This document shows positions 54,831 to 64,000 of a stretch of 64,000 nt of DNA, piece after piece. The first letter of the stretch is position 1. The number at the start of each line of letters is the position of its first letter. The notes beneath the pieces are model-generated. The model ran no database searches, was not told where the DNA came from, and was given only the letters and a program-made list of their open reading frames with translations. The stretch spans positions 10,881,001-10,945,000 of the forward strand of contig JARFIW010001480.1 in NCBI GenBank assembly GCA_036346225.1. The letters are read 5' to 3'. This DNA comes from Platerodrilus igneus (lineage: Eukaryota > Arthropoda > Insecta > Coleoptera > Lycidae). A program made the position numbers and the translations under genes.

Positions 54831-57338
54831 TTTTTTAATTCAGCAACCTATGACGTGGATGCATTCTTTTACGATTTCGACTATATCATCTCCAATCTTA
54901 CACCCGTTATAATGATTTGACAACCTTTGAGTATGACCAATATAATTCTTCCTTAGATCAAGAACGCATATAATCTAAAAATTATATTTCTTAAGATGCC
55001 TAACCCTATTGGTGGGATTAATTTATACAGAAACTAATAAAATGAAATATGATTATAAACATTTCAAGGGAATATCTATTTATTGAAGAATATTACTGAA
55101 ATATACAAATTAATGAGAATATTTAACAATGAGAAAGTGGAGGTAACACGTTGAAGTATTACTCTATGTCATTGAGGTGAAAATATTATTTTGCTTTTGC
55201 TTAGAGTAATACACAACAGCACAGTTTAGCATCTGCTATAGAAAAATTGTATAATCGAAACTAATCATGAATAATAATAAATGCATGTGCAAAATAACCT
55301 GACTGGTATTCCATACGGATAAGAAAACAGTGTTCACAAAACATTTGTCGGTAATTGTATCATTTACATGTAACTGAAGTTAACGCCTTTAACTCTAAAA
55401 TGGATTGCAATGGAAATATTCGAAAACGAGGTAATTTCTATGTTATTCTAGCAGGATGCTAAATATTGTATCCGTCGCTAACTTTTAAGACTTGTTTACT
55501 GATAGTGTTTATCTAAAGTGGAAGTACTTGTTCTCATAAATCTCAAGCTATTCGAATCAATATGTTAGGAAACTTTGGAGAAACTTGAAGTACAATGTAG
55601 CTAATTAATAAGTAGCGGTTTTGGTAGAAGGAAAGCGATAGTGTTAACAAACTTTCCTTGTGAGCTAAAAGCTAGCGAAAATAAAGTTTTGATTTACTTC
55701 TTAACATAGCAAGTTGTTTGTTTTGCAACTACAGTTTCAAGTTGCTATATAAAGGCAACGCCGATGGGCATTTTATAGGTTGATAGTCTCGAAACTTGTC
55801 TTCGAAAACAATCCTGTAAGAAGTTTTCGTTCTTAATTCATTTATTATAAGTGATCACTTATACACTCTTATAAGATCGATAATTTATGCATTAGAAACA
55901 GCAGGTACCTATTACCCAAAAATTAATTATTCCCTAATTTAATTATTCGCTCTGCAAATTCGTATTTTTATACCTTATAAATAATTCACAAAGAAGTACA
56001 CATTATAATTTGAATAAGGGCCGCCATACTTGCGACCACGTTCCCAATGTTCCACCCGAAGGTGCTACATTGGGTTTAAACGCGAAAATATAAACGTGTT
56101 TAAGATCTAATGTAACTTCAAAATTAATCAATCCTAAATAAAAATCTAACAAACTAAAACAAAAACTAAAAATAGGATTTGAATAATGGTATCCTTAGCG
56201 TTGATTTTGGAGTGTGTCCGATTAACAAAACACGCGAAAGTAAAAAGGGAGGGATCCGTAATACCGGATAGCAGTCGCCAGCTATTTTGCCTGTTCTATA
56301 AATTTACAAATTCGTCTGATCTAAGTAATTTATTCTATCTTTAGCCTAAATCCATCCCTAACTTTCCCTACCATTCCCTAACTGATTTATATTACAATTA
56401 CAAACTTCACAATTATAATCTTCGTTTCTATAAAAATGCTACCACCAAAAATGGCGACAGAACGTCAGACAAAACAAATCAAGCTCCAAAAATAAATGCA
56501 AAATGAATATAAATAAATATGAAATGTAAATAAAAATATAAATAAATATATTTATGTAAATAGATATCTAATAGGCAGTAATCATATAACAGTGCACAAA
56601 AATAACAAAAAGCATTTCCCAATTTATCAGGTGCACTCGTATAAGCATTATGTCGGCTGGCGCCATTACTTACAAAAACGTGCTCGTAAAATTATTTCAA
56701 AACTACTTATTAATACAAATCAATGCTTATGCGAGTGTAGCCGCCACAATTTTCCTTCTTACCTCGATAATAATTTTTCCAGTATCCGAAGATCTGGTCG
56801 TCTTCTTACGTTTATTTATATCTTACTGCTAAGGGGAGATGGGCATGCACTGCTAAAGTCCTGGTGGGTATGCACTAAACGTTCTGGAGGGATTACAATC
56901 ACTATCAGTTTAAAGTCCAGGAAAATGCGCGGTTTCACTCTATTTTAATTTCATTATTTTTTAACTAATTTAAATTAATGAGGGTTTTTGATTTAGTTGT
57001 TATTATTTACTTGTTTTGATTTATTCCCGATATACCACGCGTTTAAAGTTTGACAGCGATTGCTTTAGTGGTGTGTGGGTTTGTCGTGCATATTAGATTT
57101 TGGTTATAATCATAATTAATTATTTTTTTAATTCTTTATTTGTTTAAAATTATTTTATTTTATTTTTTTAAGATTTTTTTTATACAGGTTTTGGTTATAC
57201 CATGCTCACTCACATCCATTTATCATGCTAAGTCAAATCTAAAATTTTCAATCCTTACCCACCCCCTTACCCTCCGATTTACGCACGGTTATCAACGTCC
57301 AATCTCGCGACCCTATCTGAAAATTCTTTAAAGGCTGT
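54831..57338. other. Anonymous AT-rich region
   Basis: Contains an isolated SINE-tail-like hairpin (56043-56074) and overlapping plus-strand frames at 56592-56948 and 56650-56832 with no motif. A pyrimidine-rich tract precedes the end of the R1-like element near 57300. Confidence 0.4.
56043..56074 (-). repeat. Orphan copy of the SINE 3' hairpin
   Basis: The reverse complement reads CCCAATGTAGCACCTTCGGG followed by TGGAACATTGGG. This corresponds to CCAATGTAGTACCTTCGGGT...GCATTGG at the 3' end of the SINEs at 11140-11175 and 25335-25364. The stem is 8 bp and perfect. Neither flank matches the SINE. Confidence 0.55.
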
Positions 57339-57665
57339 CTAGAACGCCTTCTGGTTAGCCACTTCCCTGACTTCCTCTAGACTCTTGGGCCATGCTAACC
57401 CTGCGACAGCTAATTTCATATCAGCTAATCCTCGATTTGCCGCCTCGAATGGGCAGTCAAAGAGCACGTGCTCTGCGCTTTCTGCGTCCTCACGGCATTC
57501 GCAGCGGTCGTTATCGGTTAAACTGAACATTTGTAAATATGCTTTCAGGGCGCCGTGCCCTTTTAACAGTTGCACCATTTTATGATTGAGGTTCACCTCG
57601 ATCTTATCTGTAGGTTTTATGCTCGGTATGAATCTGTGGGTCAACCTGCCCGTGGCAGCGTTGTT
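57339..57665 (-). pseudogene. R1-like LINE C-terminal Cys-His motif
   Basis: The minus-strand frame includes KGHGALKAYLQMF, then CECREDAESAEHVLFDCP, the Cys-x-Cys...His-x4-Cys arrangement after RNase H in R1/I-group LINEs. It is joined in frame with the RNase H part through a single TGA near 57664. It ends at the 3' untranslated region. Confidence 0.8.
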
Positions 57666-58298
57666 TCACCTCTCTTCCCATTGTCGGATTGACTTTTTCC
57701 GCGCTATCCTCCAGACGTCTGCTTGGCGGTCTGTCGAGGTGTTCATATTCGTTAAAGCCGTCAACGCCAATTTACTATCACTGATTATATAATACTCGTC
57801 TCTGCCCGTATGATTTATTACGTAATCGATAGCCTCTCGCATGGCTACCAATTCGCACTGGAAGATAGTGCTTCCAGTTCGCGAGTTTGGTCTGAAGCCA
57901 AAACACTTCCCTTTGCTCATTATATACGACAAACGCCGCGCCTTTGACCATTGTCCAAACGCAAACCATCCGTGTAAATTCTGATCCCTACCGCGTCCCC
58001 AGCACCTTCGACAAATTCGATAGCTCTAACATCGGCCGGGTGCCCTAACTCTGACACGACGATTTTCCTCTCAGATTCCCTATTTGCAAGATTCATACTC
58101 TATAATTTCCTGTCCTTTCCCTGTATTAACTAATCTCCTATTTTTGATCTCCCTAACAACATATTCGATAGGGAGAGTCCTACTGATCACCAGGACCGCC
58201 TCCGTGGAGGTGGTCCTGTACGCCCTCGCCGTCTTGACCGCGGTTATGCGTTTCACGTTCGTCAACTGTGGAGTTTCCCTTACTTTACAACCCTCCGC
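57666..58298 (-). pseudogene. R1-like LINE RNase H domain
   Basis: On the minus strand, IRIYTDG (near 57980) gives the first catalytic Asp. After a frame change FQCELVAMREA (57932-57666 frame) gives the Glu and YYIISDSKLALTAL the next Asp, followed by a ITRADVW-like region that reads RQADVWRIARKK. All three early catalytic residues are still present but in two frames. The part between 58298 and 58000 is the connection region; frame 58265-58080 belongs to it. Confidence 0.75.
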
Positions 58299-59640
58299 TC
58301 AAACGGATGATGCGTACAGCATCGCTGGCTTTATTGCTCCGGCGTAAACTGTCTTAAGCGATTCGCCCCTGAAACCCCAATTATTTATTTTCGTAACCGC
58401 CATCATTTTATTTGATATTTCGCTGCCCTTACTTTTTACGTACTGTACGTGCGCTTTCCAATTTAATTTATTGTAGATCTTGACACCGAGGTATGTGATA
58501 GCATCCTTAAGCGAGATTTTCTCCCCTCCTAACTCTAGTGTAGGGAGTCGCTGTCTTGGTTTCGTCCCGAAATAAAGCGCCTCTGATTTCAACGTATTAA
58601 ATTTTAACTTTGCCTGCTGCGACCATTCGTGTAACTTATTAAGCGCCTCATTTGGCTTCGTGCGCATATCCATTAGTAATCGCGATCTGACAATTAAAAG
58701 TATACCATCTGCAAACCCAACGATTGAGCATCCCGTGGGCAACGTGACTCTAAAAATGCTCTCATATAACAACTTCCAAAATGTGGGACCAGAGCATGAC
58801 CCCTGCGGGCATCCCCTTTCCACATCGCGCGACAAAACTGCACGCGGAATTTCAACCTGTGCCAATCACCCCGAAAAATAACTCTTGACCAAAGACATCA
58901 AATTTCGCGGACAACCCTTACTTTCCAATTCGCAAACAAACAATGGCCACCAGACAGCATCAAATGCTCCTAAAATGTCCAAAACAACAACGACACAATA
59001 CTCCTTTACATCTCGCGCCTGCTTAATTTCTCCGACAACGAACTCTAGTGCGTCGATAGTCGACTTTCTCCACAAAACCGAACTGTCGGTTATTAAAACC
59101 GCCGCTGTCTCGCTCCAAGTGCTCAACTCGAGTAGCCATAACGCAATCCAAAACTTTCCCCAGCACCGATAGCAAGCTAATTGGACGATAGCTGCCCGGG
59201 TCTGACGCATCGGTCTTTTTGGATTTAGGTATAAATTTTACTTTCTTGACTTTCCAGCAACGGGAAATACGCCCCTTTCTAAACAAAGATTAAATAACCC
59301 CGCAAAGACACACGGGGCTAACAGACACGCCTCCAGTGCTGCATCTGACGTGATTCCGTCATGCCCCGGTGCGTTCTTAGGGTTCAAGCCCTTACGACCT
59401 CGTAAACTAGGATTGCCTTATCGGCACCTGTTCCTTGTTGTTTACCCTTTAATACGCGGTATGCGGTTTCCCATGGCTTCTTCTCGGAGTCTTGCGTGCA
59501 AAATTCTTTAAATTTATTCGTTCGCGTTCCTTTTATTAATATTTTATATTCGCGGTTGCTTTGATTATATTCAATTCTTCGTTGTTCTCTTATTTCTCCC
59601 AAGGCGCGTTGATAGCGGCGCCTAGGTTACACGTTTCTGC
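58299..59640 (-). pseudogene. R1-like LINE reverse transcriptase, 5'-truncated
   Basis: The minus strand from 59602 gives linker sequence. KNAPGHDGITSD follows (near 59370), then SDPGSYRPISLLSVLGKVLD (59286-59023 frame), LDILGAFDAVWWP (59210-58866 frame), and GCPQGSCSGPTFWKLLYE with FADGILLI in frame 58865-58299. The family box is FADD; the second Asp is Gly here, so the active site is inactivated. The wording fits the R1 group, and the presence of RNase H suggests a branch such as Outcast or another I-superfamily lineage. The copy ends near 59640. At least four shifts separate the blocks. Confidence 0.85.
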
Positions 59641-60889
59641 CCACTTGGTAGTAGTAGAAGTACACAACCAGAAACCTTGCACTAAAACTTAAAAAGATTC
59701 AGTTGAAACTGTTGTCACTGAAACACTTGAAATTCCAAAATATACCTTTGACCAGCTCGCTGGTAGTCAAAAAGGTACGTATAGTTTAAGATAGGGCGGA
59801 AAAATGGTGACGAAGTAATGCGAAATGTAAGTGTCTTTTTGGACGTTGATCGAAATTGTGCATAAAAAGTGGCGGCTAGCTCGTGTGTCGTAGTGGTTTA
59901 CAAAAAATTACCCGAAACTTTAAAAATATTGAACAAAACTAGAAGATATCACTATAGTCTATTACTAGTACAAGCAAAGGTAAAAGTACGATAGTTGATC
60001 GCCCGAACAGAGGGCGTGCTTGGTTACACAAAAATTACAAACGAAATGAATAATTTAGGTTTCAAATTAACAACGTAAATTAATTAAACTTTGGTTTGTT
60101 ACGCTTTATTTTAAAGCTCCAACATAATATTGTATTAATTTAGGTTTAGGGACTTTTAAAACTCTGCGTGAGGAAATTTTCAGCAGATAATAATCATAAC
60201 CCTAACGCCTGTAAAACCACATCAAGTTGTGGTTCACACGGATATTTAGGGCACTAACTTATGTTTGTGGTTGTCGAGTATGCTGACATGACGATTATCA
60301 CGTTGAAACGGTTTAGTTCCCACCAACGCGCTTAAAGCGCGTCAACCATGGCTAGAGGAATAGACAATTGCGTGGAAAATGTAGCATATCTCCGGAACAC
60401 TTTTTACCACCTTCCGTAGAGTGCTGACGTGCAAATGCTTCGAACGAATAGTTCCCACCTCTCGACCTTCCCTAGTATAGTATCGTCTAGCGAGAAGCAC
60501 CAGCAACAACACACCAAACAGCAGGAAACAACCACAGAACCCACCCTGAGGACCGGTAACGCCACATCTGTATAGAACCACTGGGGTAAGTGATTAATGA
60601 ATATCGATTGCCCGGAGTTTTATATAATGCAAGGCTAAGGTTATAATTTGGCGTCCATAACAGGGGTTGCTTTTTTGTTAAAAATTAGGTGATTGAAAAA
60701 TCAGACAAGTTTGCTACTTCACGCATAATGAATGTTTCCCAAAAAACTTTTATTGCTCCTACCTACTATCGAAGTAATAAAATTAAATCATTGTATTTTT
60801 AAACTAAAAAAAAAAAATTGTATCTTCTCATACAAAAATACTTTAAATATGGTATAAAAATTATTTTAAATTTATATAAAAAAACTTTT
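59641..60889. other. Anonymous region
   Basis: A minus-strand ATG frame at 60581-60342 (79 codons) has a hydrophobic segment GGFCGCFLLFGVLLLVLLA near its N terminus, like a signal or membrane anchor, but no family match. I do not call it a gene. An inverted repeat lies in the words GCGCTTAAAGCGC (near 60329). Nothing else is seen. Confidence 0.35.
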
Positions 60890-61289
60890 TTTTCCATTTC
60901 GAATGGAACTGCACCTTGCCGAAGTTCTAAATTACTAGAACGGGCAAAATGGCTTGCGTGTTCTAATGAGCTAAAGAGCCAAACTATAGGTCCATCCAAA
61001 GTAATAGGGTCGTTAGTGAGGAACCAGACTAAGACCGAAAGAGGGCAGCGGCTCTTTCGGTACTTAGAGTGGCAGAGACCATAGGGGTCGGTATGGCAGT
61101 CTAAGACACACTACCGCGATGTGTAAGGCAACGGGAAACCACCACATTATCTCCCAAGTACAACAGCGTACTTAAATTGTAACAAACATGATGGCATTCT
61201 CTGGGGTAAAAGATTTCGGAGTTAAAATAGTCCCCCATTCAGATCTCCGGGAGGGGACTGCTTCGGAGGATGCGATCGAAAAGTTAAAA
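60890..61289 (+). mobile_element. 5' untranslated region of an RTE-type LINE
   Basis: Sequence leading into the endonuclease frame, markedly more GC-rich than the flank on its left. It has a 9-bp perfect hairpin (CCGAAAGAG at 61035-61043 with CTCTTTCGG at 61052-61060) and a GGCAACGGGAAACCACCACA stretch near 61127. The left limit is approximate; it is set where composition changes. Confidence 0.5.
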
Positions 61290-62173
61290 TAAGAGTCGGA
61301 AACATTCTGCGAGTCGGAGCGTGGAATGTTAGAAGTATGAAGCAAGTAGGTAAGCTAGAGAACCTAAAAATCGAAATGAATAGGTTATCACTAGACATAG
61401 TAAGGATCAGCGAAGTTCGGTGGCCAGAGGCGGGGGATTTTTGGAGTGGAGACTTCAGGATAATTCATACAGGAGCAGAGGAAGGAAATTTGGGTGTGGG
61501 GATAGTTATGCGGAAAAAGATAGGATACTGTGTAGAAAATTACTTACAAAAGAACGAAAGAATACTCATGGTTAGATTAGAATCTAAACCGGTAAACACA
61601 GTAATAATACAAGTATACATGCCCAGCTCTAGCTACAGTAACGAAGAGGTAGAAGCCATCTACAAAGATATCGAAGACATATTAAGATACGTAAAAGGAC
61701 ATGAAAATTTTAATGCAGTGGTAGGTGAGGGTAGGGAAGGAGCGGTAGTAGGTTTATTTGGTTTAGGCACGAGAAACGACAGGGGAAATAGGCTAGTTGA
61801 ATTTTGCGAGAAGAACAATTTAATCATCGCAAACACATTATTTCAACATCATGCTAGAAGACGATATACGTGGAAGATGCCAGGAGATATAGGAAGATAT
61901 CAAATAGATTACATTTTTGTAAGACAACGGTTTAGGAATCAAGTAAAAGACTGTAGAAGCTACCCAGAAGCAGATATAGATACTGACCACAACATCGTAA
62001 TTATGAAAGCCACACTTAAATTTAAGAATGTGAAAAAAAGAAATGGAAAAAGGTACCTGCACTTAGAGAAACTAAAAAATACAGATATTCAAGAAAGATT
62101 CGAAAAAAAATCAAATGAATTGCTCAAAGATATCGGGAAAAAATCTGATACTAAGGAAGTAGAAACAGAATGA
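61290..62173 (+). pseudogene. RTE-type LINE endonuclease (craniofacial-development-protein-2-like)
   Basis: The frame is open well before the ATG at 61337. GAWNVRSM (61316-61339) carries the APE-type Asn and shows that the natural protein starts upstream. The order continues with ISEVRWP (catalytic Glu), HTGAEEGNLGVGIVM, YMPSSSY, a NFNAVVG block, RNDRGNRLVEFCEKNNL, YTWKMPGD, QIDYIFV and a DTDHN block near 61980. The usual GDFN reads NFN after GHE: the catalytic Asp is replaced. The domain is otherwise complete. The first stop is at 62171-62173. The linker and RT follow directly in broken frames. Confidence 0.88.
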
Positions 62174-63486
62174 AATAACATTAAATCCAGCCCAGACATG
62201 GCGGCCAGAGATATTCTGGGGTATACACAAAAAGAAAATAAGAAACCATGGATAACAAAGGATATCCTGAATTTAATAGAAGAAAGACGAAAATACAAAA
62301 ATAAATCAGACGAAACAGGAAAATAGAGATACAAAGCCATAAAATGGGAAATTATTCGAAAATGCAGGAAGGCTAAAGAACAATGGATTGATGACAAATG
62401 CAAAGAGGTACAAACGAAGATGGAAATAGGAAAGACAGTCGAAGCATACAAATTAATTAGAATGAATTTTAGGGATATAAAACCGTATAGCAAAAATATA
62501 AGGGACGCACAAGGAAACGTCATTATAGAAAACGTAGAGAAAGTGGGTAGATGGCAAAAATATATAGGGAATTTATATGCAGGAGAGGAACTAACTGCAT
62601 TAGAACAGGAATCAGACATTGAAAATGATGACCTGGGATATCCTATACTTAGGGATGAGTTTGAATAAGCATTAAAGAGTCTGAAAAATGGTAAGGCGCC
62701 GGGTACAGATAAGGTGCAAGCAGAAACTCTAAAAGCCGCTGGATAGGCAGTAACAGAACGTCTCTTCCAACTTTTAAGCTATATAAGACAGGCGAGATAC
62801 CCAAAGATTTCAAACGTAGCACATAGTAACTATACCAAAAAAGAAAGGCGTGGATAGATGTGAAAATTTTCGAACAATAAGTTTGACAGCACACGTGTCA
62901 AAAATATTTAGGCGAAACGGGGGAACACGGGAGGTTATTTTAGTATTTTAGCTCTGAAAGTGCTAATGGAGAAAACAATAGAAAAAGGGGAAAGCTTGTA
63001 TATAGGGTTTGAAGATCTGGAAAAAACATTCGACAATGTAAATTGGAAAAAAATGTTTGAAATACTCAAAAAGATTGGAATGAGGTATAGGGATAGATGA
63101 ATAGTACATAGCTTATACAAAGAGCAAACAGCAGTAATAGAATTAGAGCAGGAACGTAGAGAAGTAAACATTAGGAAAAAGGTGAGACAGGGATGTGCCC
63201 TATCCCCATTGATTTTTAACTTGTACATTGAAAAGGCAATGAATACTGTCAAATGCAGGAAGACATTTGGAATTACTATGCAGGGACAAAAAATTGATAT
63301 GCTTAGATTTGCTGATGATATAGCGGTATTAGCGTCTAGCAAGGAAGAGTTAGAAGCTGCTCTTAATGAAATGGAAACGGTTCTAACAGAAAGATGCGGT
63401 ATGAAAATTAACAAAACTAAAACTAAAGTTCTAGTATGAAAAGGTGGGGAAAATAAATCAAAAACAAGAATATAAGTATGTAACAC
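62174..63486 (+). pseudogene. RTE-type LINE reverse transcriptase
   Basis: Fragments in changing frames: a linker (62420-62668) and LKNGKAPGTDKVQAETLKA after a stop (near 62680-62740). A region near 62870-63080 includes GFEDLEKTFDNVNW. Then frame 63182-63439 has RQGCALSPLIFNLYIEKAMN and LRFADDIAVLASSKEE with the catalytic Asp pair intact, ending MKINKTKTKVLV at a TGA. About five stops or shifts break it. The same protein occurs in worse condition on the minus strand at 33362-34460. Confidence 0.9.
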
Positions 63487-64000
63487 AAACTCACAAGAGG
63501 TTAAGGATTTCTGCTACCTAGGAAGCCAAGATGGGAAAAGCACAAAAGATATAAAACAAAGATCAGCACAAGATCGTGCTACATTTAACAAGAAAATGCA
63601 ACTACTGTGCTCAAAGACCACAAACATAGAAACAAGGAAAAGATTGCTTAAAACATATGTGTGGAGCACAGCACTGTACGGCTGTGAAGCCTGGACAGTA
63701 GGAAAAGCGGACAAGAAAAAAGTAGAAGCCTTTGAAATGTGGTGCTACAGACGTATGATAAAGATATCATGGACAGACAAAGTTAAGAACGAAGAGGTAC
63801 TAGAAATGGTAGGGGAAGGAAGAAATATGTGGAAAACGGTAAAAAATAGGAGAGATAGGATGATAGGCCACATACTACGGCATGAGGGAATGGTGCGGAA
63901 TATATTAAAAGCAGAGATAGGAAAAAGAGAAGAAGAGGCAGACCTAGGTTAGACTACTGCACACAGGTAATAAAAGATGTAGGCTGTACGGGTTTCAGGG
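63487..64000 (+). pseudogene. RTE-type LINE C-terminal domain, runs off the window
   Basis: Frame 63596-63952 carries LLCSKTTNIETRKRLLKTYVW, then STALYGCEAWTVGKADKKKV, ISWTDKVKNEEVLEMVGEG and MIGHILRHEGMVRNILKAEI, the C-terminal block conserved in this LINE family. The distal part (CTQVIKDVGCTGF in another frame) continues to the window edge. This is the best copy of the family here and serves as reference for the minus-strand fragments at 8.5, 10.3 and 32.4-34.5 kb. Confidence 0.9.

Noticed and set aside
62089..63486. Large minus-strand ORFs (176 and 183 codons)
   Set aside because: Antisense to the RTE-type ORF2, and the same blocks are recognisable on the plus strand.

Overview
This is an AT-rich metazoan window with long non-coding stretches, no operons and no ribosome binding sites. 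It is dominated by decayed transposable elements. The mix is an insect one: an errantivirus-type envelope gene, a DUF4817 mariner-like transposase, LOA, R1, CR1 and RTE-type LINEs, several Ty3/gypsy elements, a hAT transposase and a tRNA-derived SINE. One retroelement primer binding site matches the 3' end of an insect-type tRNA-Lys(CUU). I cannot name the species. I see no convincing intact host gene; short exon-like or unassigned frames are listed with low confidence.

Left third (1-23 kb). Positions 3-2182 hold the 3' part of a DNA-transposon-like unit: a C-terminal transposase-type fragment, a ULP1/C48 cysteine peptidase with an intact catalytic set, and a PHD-like finger broken by a stop and a frameshift. 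A 143-144 bp satellite array with a three-monomer higher-order unit follows (3235-5020). Next come a LOA-like LINE with RNase H (6749-8460), two minus-strand RTE-type tails (8.48-9.33 and 10.26-11.26 kb), the second split by a SINE with a target duplication, a truncated gypsy pol (11263-13730), about 6 kb of anonymous AT-rich DNA, and an errantivirus-like env remnant (19866-21480).

Middle (23-44 kb). A 5'-truncated CR1-clade LINE lies on the minus strand (23051-26600) and carries a second, better preserved SINE copy with a 9-bp target duplication. A DUF4817 mariner-like pseudogene follows (28018-29075, minus), then tandem RTE-type fragments (32440-34460, minus), a PHD/coiled-coil fragment (36165-36608, minus), a degenerate tandem repeat ending in a GACGGACA-type microsatellite (39763-40145), and a gypsy gag split by an insert of about 860 bp containing an exon-like GC-rich frame (41300-42980). 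A hAT transposase end (42990-44400, minus) is inserted just downstream of the gag zinc-finger region.

Right part (44-64 kb). A minus-strand Ty3/gypsy element keeps a partial RT, protease, gag, a tRNA-Lys primer site and a long LTR of about 2.1 kb (44.9-49.77 kb). The LTR and the primer-site region recur in direct orientation at 51701-53860. At both places the primer-site/LTR-edge segment is itself tandemly repeated with a period of about 67 bp. An unusual non-coding block follows (53880-54830), then an R1-like LINE (57339-59640, minus) and a nearly full RTE-type LINE on the plus strand that runs off the window (about 60890-64000). The genes do not form a working pathway. The layout is a record of nested and sequential insertions: SINE into RTE tail, SINE into CR1, hAT into gypsy.
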